Source: Saccharina japonica
Lineage: Eukaryota > Sar > Phaeophyceae > Laminariales > Laminariaceae
DNA length: 64,000 nucleotides
Assembly: GCA_008828725.1 (NCBI GenBank)
Contig: MEHQ01000337.1
Coordinates: forward strand, 250,153 to 314,152
Direction: 5' to 3'
A program made the position numbers and the translations under genes. Below are positions 41,067-51,858 of the stretch, piece by piece. The notes beneath the pieces were generated by a model. It was not told where the DNA came from. It saw only the letters and a program-made list of their open reading frames with translations, and made no database searches. The number at the start of each line of letters is the position of its first letter. The first letter of the stretch is position 1.

Positions 41067-41380
41067 GACGCCTGCTAAAAATAGAGGTGGAGCAATTTCT
41101 GGCGGAAACGTTTTCGAAATGACAGGGCTGCCGGGGCTCCTTAACCCAAAATTCGTCGGAAAAAAATCGTTCTTGTTTCGAAATATTTCCCGCCGTTGTA
41201 TATATATGGTATACTTAGGCGATGGGGTTATACTTAGGCGATGGGATTGTTCATAGGGTATCATGGCGCTTTTATCCCCCCGCCAAAATTAGTTTTTGGG
41301 GTGAGGTATAGAGCTCCTCAAGTGACCACCCTCAGAAAATGGCCTGGATGCAGGTGCACCTCTACCGTGTAGCATGCAGC
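41067..41380 (-). mobile_element. GACGC-family MITE
   Basis: Left GACGCCTGCTAAAAATAGAG; interior GGGGCTCCTTAACCCAAAAT and AGCTCCTCAAGTGACCACC; right CACCTCTACCGTGTAGCATG. The terminal bases are worn, so no duplication can be called. Confidence 0.65.
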
Positions 41381-41596
41381 GTTACCGTACAGAGCGCTGG
41401 GCTCGTACATGATGCGTGTACAATCGTTTTCGGGCGCTCTTTTTTCTCGACAACAACGAACGGTACTAAAGGTGCTAAAAACAGCTGAACATAAATAATA
41501 ATGTTTTCGCGAGGCTCTATAGATATCGAAACCAGATATTTCCGCCAAAAAGCTAACAAAAAAAAAACTTGTCCAGTATTGGCAACCTTTTCCCGA

Positions 41597-41982
41597 AGCA
41601 TGCTACATACGGTACGGTAGAGGTGCTCCGTGTATTTTCTGAGGGTGGTCACTTGAGAAGCAAGCGCTCTTCAGCTATATCTCACCTGAAAACTGTTTTC
41701 GGCTGGTGCTACGGTAGGGGGGGTCATGCATTATAGGAGGTGCTTGTTTTTCACCTGCACAGAGCCACTCGGCCGAGTGACTGCTTTACTGCGTTGTACT
41801 AATAACCGTTTTTGTTTTTGTTGTTGTTTTACAATCACCGCCATTCATTGGAGGCTTTGATACGTAACGCGAACAAATTATGTTTAGGTCCACCTCTTGG
41901 TTAGACTCGGAGCCACTCGTTCGAGTGGCCAAAATCCGGTGGTAGTGAAAATGTGGGTACCCCCCCTATCGTAGCACGAGTC
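41597..41982 (+). mobile_element. GACGC-family MITE, diverged
   Basis: GAAGCATGCTACATACGGTA with GAGGGTGGTCACTTGAGAAG, ending CCCTATCGTAGCACGAGTC. The middle is not alignable to other copies. Confidence 0.5.
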
Positions 41983-41990
41983 TTTCGGGG

Positions 41991-42217
41991 GACGCGTGCT
42001 TAGATAGAGGTAGCACTTTTTGGCTGAATACATTTAACCCAAATTCGTCGGACTTTCATTCTCGTGACGAAATATTTTTCAGAGTATACTTCGGTCATAA
42101 GATTTTGCATCCGGTAGCACTTTCATTTCCCTCAAACATCATTTTTCGTGAGGTATGACGCTCCCTACGCGAGGAGCTTAGAAAAAAACATGATGCATCT
42201 CTATCGTAGCGTGCGTC
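41991..42217 (-). mobile_element. GACGC-family MITE with TSD GGGG
   Basis: GACGCGTGCTTAGATAGAGG to CTCTATCGTAGCGTGCGTC; flanks GGGG (41987-41990) and GGGG (42218-42221). Confidence 0.85.
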
Positions 42218-42818
42218 GGGGGAACACAAAAGTGCCAGCCAATGGGCATCTCGCGGCCTTACGTATAAAACGAAAAATAGTGCAACAGAAGGACGAACTC
42301 CGATGATTTCGGGCTAAGAAGCCCCGTCAGGCCGAAAACAAAACAGCCAAAATGTGCTCGTACCTCTACTGTCGCGCACCTCCCCCTGTGCGGAAAGCAA
42401 TTCCACGGTAGGGGTGCCACTTTTAGGCTCAACATTTTCTGACCGGGTGGTGCTTCTCACGTGAGTAACCACCGGATACTATTATCGTTTTACTGGTATG
42501 TTTGTTTTTGGACTACCGCATTGAAAAGGTTTGGTCGGACTGCGTGAACCGATGTTTGCGAAGTCATGTTTCGGGTGAGATATTGCGCTCCTCATGTGAG
42601 GAGCTCAGAAAATTATGCTGCGCCCCTACCGTGGGATGACTCCGGGGGACGGAAGTCATCGCTCCTTACGGTAGGTGTGGTATTCGTCGTACAGCTACTA
42701 GCCATGCGCAGCTGTGTTGTTCAATTAAATTTCATGTGTCATCAGCTTTTGAGTTAGACAGAGACGCCTGCTATTCTGGTGGTAGAGGTGTACCAACCAT
42801 ATCATCATTATTATCTTT

Positions 42819-42920
42819 GCCATCCGACAATGTGCAGCATGATCTTCAGCGTTGATCACTCATAAAATCCCCCAAAAAAGCAGAAAACCACGGAAACCAA
42901 GGAAACCTATTTGTTTGTTT
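42819..42920 (+). repeat. dispersed repeat paired with 57140-57262 (inverted)
   Basis: TTTGCCATCCGACAATGTGC, AGCATGATCTTCAGCGTTGA, CTCATAAAATCCCCC and CCACGGAAACCAAGGAAACC recur on the opposite strand at 57140-57262, and part of it at about 38220-38245. Family unknown. Confidence 0.75.
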
Positions 42921-43040
42921 CTAAGGCGCTTCGCTTGAGGAGCTCTACGCTAATAGCAAGTAATTAGTAAGCCACCCAAAACCCAGTTTTAGATGAAAAC
43001 AAAACTGCTTCGTACCCGGTGAACAACCCCATCAACCATT

Positions 43041-43620
43041 GACGCGTGCTACGATAGAGGTCGCACTTTTCGGCTGAAAAATGGTTCGGGTTAATCGGGC
43101 TCCTTAGGGCCCGTTTTAACGAAGAAAAACAAAATTGGAAAAAAAAAAAATCAAATCCGTTTTTCATTGGTCAGAACCCGCACACCACCACCCAAGATTA
43201 TACCTCAAGATCCTAATATTTGGTGCTGGTGCGTGTGTTGACCAATGATAGGGCCCGTTTTAACGAGTATGAAATAAATTCAAGTTGGAAAACATAAAAT
43301 TCAAATTCGCTTTTTATTGGTCAACACACGCACCAGCACCAAATATTATGCCCCAGGATCCTAATCTTTGGTGCTGGTGCGTGTGTTGACCAATGAAAAG
43401 CGGATTTGAATTTTATTTTTTCCAGATTGATTTTTTTTCTTCTTCGTTAAAACGGGCCCTTAACCCAAATTCGTCGGTAATTCAGTCTTGCGTTGCACTA
43501 TTTTTCATTGTAAAGTCAGGCCCATGGGATTTTTCATCGGGTACTGTAGTACCCTTATCTACCCTCCAAAATTAGTTTTTGGGTGAGCTATTGTGGAGCT
43601 CCTCGAGTGACCACCCTCAG
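43041..43620 (-). mobile_element. GACGC-family MITE split by Tourist-like elements
   Basis: GACGCGTGCTACGATAGAGG at the left, host motif GGGCTCC-TTA interrupted at 43104, resuming TTA-ACCCAAATTCGTCGG at 43460. The right end fades after GAGTGACCACCCTCAG. Confidence 0.75.
43107..43459. mobile_element. Tourist/Harbinger-like MITEs, one complete and one partial
   Basis: Outer borders GGGCCCGTTTTAACGAAG and CTTCGTTAAAACGGGCCC with TTA at 43104-43106 and 43460-43462. A second left terminus at 43251 shows a complete 209-bp copy (43251-43459) joined to a copy missing its right part. Hairpin arms contain TTCATTGGTC and GACCAATGAAAAGCGG. Confidence 0.8.
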
Positions 43621-43850
43621 TCCAAGAAGAGCTCCGTCCGTCAGTAGGGTTTTGGGCAAGGCCACCATATTATCCGAAGGGGTGGCGGATTGTTTTCTGA
43701 ACTTCCCTCACATGAGGAGCTCTCAACATCATCGAATAATGCACCCGAACCGTGACTTCGAAGAAAGTTGATCGCGCAACCCAACCAACATTTGTACGAG
43801 CTACAGTAGTTACTAAAACAGATATACTAGCAAAATTATCGTTCTCACCG

Positions 43851-44121
43851 GATGCGTGCTACGGTAGACGTTCGCCTGCATACAGTATTGTTTCTAAGGG
43901 TGGTCACTTGAGGAGCTCTATTACTAACTAGTAAGTCAAAAACTGATTTTGAAGGAAAACAAAAGCGCCACCCGATGAAAAAATCCCATGGCCTGACGAG
44001 ACAACGAGAAACATGGCGACAAAAAAACGCAATTCTGACGATTTTGGGTTAAGGAGCCTTTACTACGGTCATTCAAAAAACGTTTCGGTAACAAAATGTC
44101 ACTTCTAGCGTAGCATGCGTC
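43851..44121 (+). mobile_element. GACGC-family MITE with TSD ACCG
   Basis: GATGCGTGCTACGGTAGACG to CTAGCGTAGCATGCGTC; ACCG at 43847-43850 and 44122-44125. Confidence 0.9.
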
Positions 44122-44746
44122 ACCGGTAGTTACGCACGTGAGAGGCTCAACCGGTCCCCAGTGACAAAGTGTCGCCTCAGAGGGTAAAAACAAACTGCAA
44201 CCCCTGTGTATCTACCGTGGTATGAGTTTGTTTGAAAAAAAATACCCCCCCCCTATCGCAGCACGCGACGGGAGTGTAGCTTGAAACTGTAAGGGTTGAA
44301 CTTTTGATTGGGCTCATAAATACGGTGACCGAGCTCCTAGACATGGGGAGCTAAGCCCGATATTGTTGAATCCTATGTGGAGTTGTCAAGGCCGTTCGAT
44401 AGAGGCCTGACCCGCGCGCGATTGCGTACTTTTGGGCTTAGATTTCGACGTTTCTGGGGTCGGTTATTGGCTTCTCAAGCAAGAAGGCTCTGATAATTCA
44501 GGTGCTGCCCCCACCGTGGCCCGCCTCTCGCATTGCTGCAAACCCCATGCCCCTCTTGTATACGCAAAGGGCAGTGGCGCGCTACACCTTACGCGGGAAC
44601 CCTGCCTCCTGTATAACGAATCACAAGCTACAAACTTGTCACCGCCATAGCGGGGCCATCACACCGCCTCTGTCGGCTACGCTTGGGCAGAGGACACGAC
44701 CAGCTCGGTAAAGGCAGGCATCTATATAGCCGATACCCCCAGTCTA

Positions 44747-45010
44747 TGTAAGCTGTGGCCGTTGCACTCGCTGCGGCGCCTTGTCTGTATGTTTCGTCAC
44801 TCCAGCACATGTAGTCGAGGGTGGTTGGTTGTGAGACTCAAGAGTAAGCTGGTTGCTCTCGTCGAGTATCCTATACTGTGGGTATGAAGGCGTGTTTGGG
44901 TCTACTTCCACAGGAAAACAAAGAATGCCTTTATCCTCGGGGGTTACCTCAGCTACCTCCCCCTTGGTTTCGGCTAGGTTCGGTATTGTATTCCATACCG
45001 AAATCTGGAC
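44747..45010 (-). CDS. 88-codon open segment without AUG, unassigned
   Basis: The minus frame is open between TGA (45011-45013) and TAG (44744-44746), with purine-first codons and a Pro-rich product (GEVAEVTPEDKG, VEVDPNTPSYPQYR). It lies 3 kb downstream, on the same strand, of the integrase remnant at 48 kb, where a Pro-rich integrase-to-RT linker would be expected. That link is an inference; no RT motif is seen. Confidence 0.25.
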
Positions 45011-45582
45011 TCATCCCACGGGGAGTATAGGGATTGCAGTTAGTTTTTGCCTTCTGAGGCAAAATTTTGTCACTGGGGTTTGTCACTGGGACCGGTTGAG
45101 CTCCTCAAGTGAGCAACTACCGATCAGTGCGATACTTTTACTACTGCAGTAGTAGCCTATACACGTATTATATTTAGGACTATTGTAGCCCGTAACACAT
45201 ATAATATATTATGTTGATCGGGTCGCGCAAAAAAAACAAATCTTTGAAGCCATGCTTCTCGGGTTGATATATATACATATATTCCTCGTGCGAGGAGCTC
45301 CCCGAAAAGTACGTCACCGCCCCTATAAGGTAGTGTTGCCTATCTTGTCGTTGCTTTGTCTTTTGGCCCACCGGGGGCAACGTCTTTTTTGCAGCAATCC
45401 CGTGTGGCAGCACCATTGTCGCCACGGGCTCACGACGAAATTTATCCTGGCTGCCCTCCTCTACCATGCTCAAACACACACCGTACGTCGCAGCAACATA
45501 ATTTCCCTAAGCTTACACCTGACCACGTTACAGCGTCGTAGCATCATGTCTTCTGGCACAGGCGACGAACGGGTCCTGTTTG

Positions 45583-45837
45583 GACGCATGCTACGGTATA
45601 AAGATGCACCATTTTTTTTTCTAGGGGTGGTCACCTGAGAAGCTCGAAACCACACCCAAGAGGCTGATTTTGGGGGAATCTAAAATTACTGCACGATGAA
45701 TAATCCCGTGGTTTTAAGTATAAAATGACAAATATTGCATCACAAGAATTAAATTCCGACGACTTTGGGTTAAGGATCCCCGTCATTCAGAAAGCGTTTC
45801 AACCAAAAAAAGGTATACCTCTATCGTAGCACGCGTC
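45583..45837 (+). mobile_element. GACGC-family MITE with TSD TTTG
   Basis: GACGCATGCTACGGTATAAA to CTCTATCGTAGCACGCGTC; TTTG at 45579-45582 and 45838-45841. Confidence 0.9.
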
Positions 45838-46098
45838 TTTGGAAGGGGGGCAGTGGAGCCTTCATAGGGACCCAGTATCTAGGAGATGCCATAGCAAGGT
45901 CCCATGGGTGCTGCTATAGAACCGGGAGAAATGGAATCCCTTCTGGCATAGGAGGGGCAATAACGCATCGAAAACGACGAGAAGAGGGGGTGCCATATCA
46001 CCGCAGCGTGGGTGCTGCTAAAACGTGGAAGGGATGTGTCATTCATTATGACGTAAGGGGTGGATAGATCCTCGTTTTAGGAGGGGACATTTGTTTCC

Positions 46099-46362
46099 GA
46101 CACGTGTCACGATAAAGGTGGCACGTTTTATCTGCTTTGTTTCTGCATGACCTGGCTCCTTAACCCAAAGTTGTCGGGATCTCATTCTTGCGTCGCAGAA
46201 TGTTTCATTTTATACTCACAGGCCGTGGAACTGTTCATCGGGTGTGGCGCTTTTTTATTATCTTCCACAAACAGTGAAGACTACTGCAGGTATAGAGGCA
46301 TAAAGCTCCTCGTGTGCGGAGTCTCAGAATGAACACGATGCATATCTACCGTAGCATGCGTC
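46099..46362 (-). mobile_element. GACGC-family MITE with TSD TTCC
   Basis: GACACGTGTCACGATAAAGG to TCTACCGTAGCATGCGTC; TTCC at 46095-46098 and 46363-46366. Confidence 0.88.
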
Positions 46363-46764
46363 TTCCACAACGATAAGATGAAGAGATGTCGAAACAACAC
46401 ACCGGGAGTGTTGCTAGAAGCGGAAACGGTTTTGCATCGTTTTCCTTGCAAGCGCCTCTTTTGGAGTCGGTGTCAGGCAAATCATCAGCAGATCGGGAAG
46501 CCTAACATACCCCCCAGGATTTTCCAGCGAATGTTAAGGAACTCATTTCTATAATCCCTTTTCGCACCGCACCCTGTTTGCTTGGGACAGACTCCTAGTG
46601 TCGGACCTTTCCTTCAGCAGCAGAAATGTTCGATTCAGCACTGTATCCAGTGCCACTATATATTGAGCTCCACATGCTGCGTACTTCGTTCACACAGTGA
46701 GGGGCTACTGTACCACCGAGGGTTGCCGTGCCTTGGCAATGGTGCGCATACAAGACATACAACG

Positions 46765-47040
46765 CATTCAGAATGCATCTGGTACAACGTGTACAAAGCA
46801 TACAGCACATACATCACATGCGCATACAACACGTACAACACACACACAAAAAACACGCGCATACAACACGTACAACACACACAAAAAACACGCGCATGCA
46901 ACACGCACATACAACACATACAACACACACATAACACATACAACACGCACATATACCACATACAACACGCACATACAACGCATACAACACACACATACAG
47001 CACATAAAACACGCACATACAACACATACAAACAAAATAC
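46765..47040. repeat. ACAACACATACAACACGCAC minisatellite
   Basis: About 9-18-bp units of ACATACAACACA type, the complement of the TGTATGTGC text at 0.7-1.6 kb. Like that array it is adjacent to a GACGC-family left end (47041, GACGCATATTCTACGGTATG). Open frames through it are artefacts. Confidence 0.8.
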
Positions 47041-47240
47041 GACGCATATTCTACGGTATGTGTGCACCTAAATTGTCTGCAAGGAGCTTCACCCGAGGAA
47101 CGCTACTCGTACACCCCACCCAAAAACTGGCTTTCAAGAAAAACACGGAAGTGCGCCCCGCTGAACATTTCCATGGCCTCATAATAGGTAATATTACGTA
47201 CGCTGCGACACCAGAGGGCTAAAACCAACTGGTGCCTACC

Positions 47241-47480
47241 GTACTTCGGCCGTCCACATACAGCCACCCACCCACCAACCCACTCACCCACCTGCCCAAC
47301 CAGTCACCTATCTACTCACCCACTAGCAATCGACCTACACCATTTCTCACCCATCACCCCATCCACCCACTCCCTCTCACCCCACCTAAACAAAACACAA
47401 CATCAGAGAAGGGGGGATTCAAACCCGCGCTTCTGACCTCCTGTTTCGGGCGCTCTACCGCTGACTCAAAACAAGGATAC
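47241..47480 (-). other. tRNA-like A/B-box sequence beside a (CCAC)n tract
   Basis: 47405-47470, minus: GAGTCAGCGGTAGAGCGCC (A-box-like), then 27 nt on GCGGGTTTGAATCCCCCC (B-box-like). No acceptor stem or plausible anticodon arm forms, so it is a tRNA pseudogene or SINE head. 47260-47395 is CCAC- and CCCA-rich simple sequence. Confidence 0.4.
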
Positions 47481-47967
47481 ACCATATTTTCCACACCCGG
47501 GACACAAAGTTCGGACGCTCGCCGCTCCCCGAAATTGACTGCGCCGCCCCTTCTTTCTCCGGAGACACCGAGGGGTGCAGTGTGCGTGGGGCGTGCGGCG
47601 GACCGTCGCCGTGGGCGGTCAGGTGACGCCTTGGAGCCTCAGCTGGTGTTAAACCGTTCTGTCAGGTACGTATCAGAAACTGACCCAAACTCAGCTGTCA
47701 AGATCGACGTGAGTATACTACTACGTAAGGGTATTACATACTACCTCTGGCAAAGACTTAGTCTAACGGATGATGTGCTACCGCTGTTCGAGTGATTGCC
47801 GCCGTTGAACGAGTGTGCTTTCATTGCACGCGGGGTCACCTAATGGTCGTTGAGGAGTGTTGTATAACTGAAGAACACCACCGCCGAACACACATCACAA
47901 ACACACAAGTCGTGCCTTAAATGTCACAGGCCCCAACTGCAGATGAGTCGAATCGTGTACCGGTATG

Positions 47968-48330
47968 TCACAGGTTGGCGGGAACGTAATCTATTGAAGC
48001 TCTTAGCCACTGGCACACAGGTTTCACCACCTGGACTATAAACTCCCCCCATGCATCGCTCCAGATGAATAGCGGCACTCGAAGCACAGAAGCCTCAACA
48101 GTTTGCGGCTTCATCTCGTGGTCTTCCTTCGACAGTACGGGGTATTCGCGCAAAGCACGTGCTGGCTTTATCCATCAAAGCCAACGAATACTTGTCACCT
48201 GTTTCTAGCTCCGCCTTAAGGTCTTCGGTGTACATTTCGAGGGCCAGCCACCGTCGTAGGGGCCTACTGTGGTGGGAAACACGGTCACTTGCTTGGTGCT
48301 CACCCATGCTCTCCTCTTGTACCCACATGA
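47968..48330 (-). pseudogene. retrotransposon integrase remnant, frameshifted
   Basis: Minus-strand fragments in different frames together resemble an LTR-retrotransposon integrase. In order they are a VRELVPSC Zn-finger-type end (about 48350-48320), a core start with LALEMYTEDLK and DKYSLALMDKAS, and a second core block with the IWSDAWGEF pattern (equivalent to SDxGxEF around the second catalytic Asp), VVKPVCQWL and IDYVPAN. At least two frame changes and stop codons make it non-functional. No LTRs or reverse transcriptase were found nearby. The superfamily (Ty3- or Ty1-like) cannot be settled. Confidence 0.6.
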
Positions 48331-48654
48331 GGGCACAAGCTCCCGAACGCCCTTGACTAGCGTGGGCCTAGTTACACTTGCCCTGGCTTAGCGAAGCTGT
48401 ACGCGCCATGTATCGGTGTAATCAAACGTGCTACGACCAACAACTCCGATACAGTTGCCCTCGATACAGTTAGATCTGGGTCCTCGTCGCAAATATCCTA
48501 ACAGCAGCGTATACCTTGGTGGGCTTGCAGGTATCATCCTTGCTCATAGAGCCAAGTTTGTATAAGGTTAGTCCTATTTTAGTAGTATTACTACTGTAGC
48601 ACCTCATATTCGGCCTGTTTCCCCACGGTCGGTCGTGACTTCTGCAGTGCGTCA

Positions 48655-48892
48655 GACGCTTGCTACGACAAAGGCTGAAACGTTTCCTGATTGGCGGGGC
48701 TCCATATAATCCAAAATCGTCGGAATTTCATCATTGTGGTGCAATATGTTTCGGTATATACTCGGGCCATGGGAGTTTTCATCGGGTAGCATTTTGCTTT
48801 CCCCTCTGAAATCAGCTTTTGGTGGGGTATAGAGCTCCTCAAGTGAACCACCCTCGGACAAAAAACGATGCACCTCTACCGTAGCATGCGTC
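48655..48892 (-). mobile_element. GACGC-family MITE with TSD GTCA
   Basis: GACGCTTGCTACGACAAAGG to CTCTACCGTAGCATGCGTC; GTCA at 48651-48654 and 48893-48896. Confidence 0.9.
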
Positions 48893-49259
48893 GTCAGCTG
48901 CGTGGGTCAGTAGGCAGAGGGCGGACTTACGGGCCCTTGGTACGTTCTCGTGGCCCTTGAAGACAATCCAGAGCTACACGGCAATTATATTTTCATCACT
49001 AAAAATAATTTTGCCCGAGAATTCCGCCATAATTCCAGTCGTCGTAACAAGCGACGCGGTTGATTACCCAGGCATGTTACAGGATGACAGTTAACGCGGT
49101 TGGACATCTGGCTTCGAGCGGATTTTCGGGTTATGCACATGCATTGCAGGTGGCACATGACGTGTACACATACGGTCTGACTCTGATTTAATTATCGGTC
49201 CCTGTTGTCTGTGCACCCACGTCGCCCGCCCCAAGCTCCGTGGGGTAAATTCCATCCAA

Positions 49260-49760
49260 GACGCATGCTACGGTAGAGGTGCACCATGTTTTCCTGAGGG
49301 TGGTCTGTGGAGGAGCTCCATATGAGTCACTCAAAAACTGATTTTGAAGCGTGCTACGCTAGGGGTAGTACTTTTTGGCCGAAACTTTTTCTGAATGATC
49401 GGGGCACCTTAACCCAAAATCGCCAGAATTCCATGCTTGTTTCGCCAATATTTTCGTTGTCTCGTTAGACCATGGGGTTGTTCATCGGGTATATAGCGCT
49501 TTTGTTTCCATCCAAAATCAGTTTATGGGGGGGGGTATGGAGCTTCTCAAGTGACTCCCCTCAGAAAATCCATGGTGCAACTGTATCGCAGCATGCGTCG
49601 TTTGGAGGGAAATACATGTGCTGCCCGATTAACAGTACCATCTGGCCCAAGCATACAATGGTCAATTGTGCAACAAAATAAATAAAAGTCCGACGATTTT
49701 GGGTTAAGGAGCTGTATCATTCAGAAACATTTCCGCCGAAAAGAACTACCTCTATCGTAG
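49260..49760 (+). mobile_element. GACGC-family MITE with a second copy nested inside
   Basis: The outer copy starts GACGCATGCTACGGTAGAGG and runs to AAAAACTGATTTT, resumes at 49598 (GTTTGGAGGGAAATAC), and ends CTCTATCGTAGCAGG. The inner minus copy spans 49346-49597. Self-insertion indicates at least two waves of activity. Confidence 0.75.
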
Positions 49761-50044
49761 CAGGGCTCCCAGTCAATGATACTGCGAAGTCCCTCCGGAC
49801 CCCAGACGTTCGATGACCCAGTGCATCGTCCGGGAAATCCTCGTTGATGCTCTCACCATGACGCTGAGCACTGCAACCGTGACAGGGCATTCGAAAGTGG
49901 GTGACAATCCCAGGGTGACCAATGTAGCTCCGTGTCGTATTTGATCAGGCGCAGACCTCTCCCGTGCCGCTTGGGGGAAAGGCTCTGACCTTCTATCATC
50001 AGCCAGATCAGCGACGAGCGGTCGGCGAGGGGAGTGTATTTCCT

Positions 50045-50420
50045 TCCACCGGCTACACCACAACACTCAACCTCTCGTTCCGCGGGTGACCGCCTCGCAT
50101 ACGTGATCGGCTCAAAACCACAGTGTACTCGATGACCCGCTCAGGGCTCGTGTTTACTGGGGCCACTACAACAGTACAATATGCAATATTTCACTCTTTG
50201 TTTTTGTTCCATGGAAGTAAACATTTACTTCCATGGAAGTAAATTGTGCTGCCATGGAAGTTTGTACGGTCTACAAGTACTGTAGTTCACTGACTACCGC
50301 ATAGCACTCCCCTCCCGTTCCGCGGGCGACCGCCTAGTATACATGACCGGCTTGCGACAACAGTATACTCGATGTCTCGCTCAGGGCTCGTGTTTACCGG
50401 ATTCATCGCATCATTTCACT
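50045..50420. repeat. duplicated segment of about 110 bp
   Basis: CGTTCCGCGGGTGACCGCCT, CAGTGTACTCGATG and CTCAGGGCTCGTGTTTAC occur at 50062-50160 and again at 50316-50400. The start of the CCATGG array lies between them. Confidence 0.75.
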
Positions 50421-50561
50421 TTTTTGTTTACTTCCGAAAACAAAACGTATTACATGGAAGTAAATTTTGCTTCCATGGAAGTAAAGTTGGATTCCATTGG
50501 AGACAATTTACTTCCTTGGAAGTGAAATTATTTTCCATGGCCGTGGCGTTTTTTCACTTTC

Positions 50562-50809
50562 GACGCGTGCTACGGTAGGGGTAGCACTCTTTGGCTGGAT
50601 CGTTTTCTGAACGATCAGGCTCCTTAACCCAAATTCGTCGGATGTTCACGTTTGTCACGAATAGTTCATCAGAGTATACTTCGGTCGTGAGATTTCGCGT
50701 CCGGCAGCACTTTTCTTTCCTTCCAAAATCATTTTATTCGGTGAGGTATGACGCTGCTTAAGTGACGAGCTCAGAAAGAACATGGTGCACCTCTATCGTA
50801 GCATGCGTC
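50562..50809 (-). mobile_element. GACGC-family MITE with TSD TTTC
   Basis: GACGCGTGCTACGGTAGGGG to CTCTATCGTAGCATGCGTC; TTTC at 50558-50561 and 50810-50813. Inserted within the CCATGG array. Confidence 0.9.
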
Positions 50810-50906
50810 TTTCATGGATTTCCATGGAAGTAACGAGTACTTACTTCCATGGAAACTTCCATGGAAGAAAAGAGTATTTACTTCCATGGAAGCAAATTTC
50901 CGTTTG

Positions 50907-51160
50907 GACGCATGCTACGGTAGAGGTGCGCCATGTTTTTTCTGATGGTAGTCACATAAGGAGCTCTATCCCACACCCGAAAAAAGGATTTTGGAGGAAA
51001 CTAAGAGTGCTATGTACCCGATGAACAAGCCCAAGGCCCAAGTATACAGTGAAAATATTGCAACACGGGAATGAAAATCTGAAGATTTTGGGCTTCAACG
51101 AGTCCCTATAATTAAAAAAAAACTTCCGCAAAAAGTGCTGTTTCTATCGTAGCACGCGTC
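50907..51160 (+). mobile_element. GACGC-family MITE with TSD TTTG
   Basis: GACGCATGCTACGGTAGAGG to TTCTATCGTAGCACGCGTC; TTTG at 50903-50906 and 51161-51164. Opposite orientation to the copy 100 bp away. Confidence 0.9.
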
Positions 51161-51858
51161 TTTGAAGAGGGCCGGCCACTAGACAGGCACCGTGTGGTTC
51201 CGAGATACGCGCTCCACGGTTTTTAACATCTCATGTGTAATTGGTCCACGTTTTGGTGATCGGGATGAGCCCACTTTGGGTAGAGGACGGTGTACCAAGT
51301 GGGGTCGAGAGGTAAATTCATGGAAGCTTCCCTCGCTACCATATCATATTTTGCTTCCATGGAAGTAAAAACAATCCATGGAAGTTAAATGTTACTTACG
51401 TGGAAGTAAAAACAATTCCATGGGATTTGAAGCTACTTCCATGGAAGTTAAAACAGTTACATAAAAGTTAAAATTACTTCCATCGAAGTAAACACAGGTC
51501 CAGAAGTTTGAACTTACTTCCATGGAAGTACAAAATGTTCCATGGAAGTTAAAACTTCACTTCCATGGAAGTAAAATCAATTCCATGGAAGTTGAACGTA
51601 CTCCCATGGAAGTAAACAACACTCCCATGGCAACTTTCATGGAAGTAAAGCTCGAACGATGACGAATGTGGGAGATCGTGTTCACCTGGCTCTCTTGTTT
51701 CCAATCCCTTGCGGGTGCGGAGCACCCTTGTTCGGCCAGGCCAGGTTCGGATGTTAAGCTAGTCGTGCACTGTAGTATTCAGGCACATACATGGTCGCAG
51801 GTACTGAAGCCAAACTATAACCAAGAACCTAATATTTCCCTGTTTGTAATATGAATAA

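Larger units (their letters stand above)
50205..51660. repeat. CCATGG-centred palindromic array
   Basis: ACTTCCATGGAAGTAAA and TTCCATGGAAGTT units recur about 30 times with variable spacers and drift. Each unit is its own inverted repeat, so there is no strand direction. Two GACGC-family MITEs (50562, 50907) are embedded. No open frame is implied. Confidence 0.85.

Noticed and set aside
47500..47720. Possible plus-strand exon with GTACGT or GTGAGT donors
   Set aside because: No acceptor, domain or partner exon could be identified. The open frame continues from a simple (CCAC)n tract, so support is too weak.
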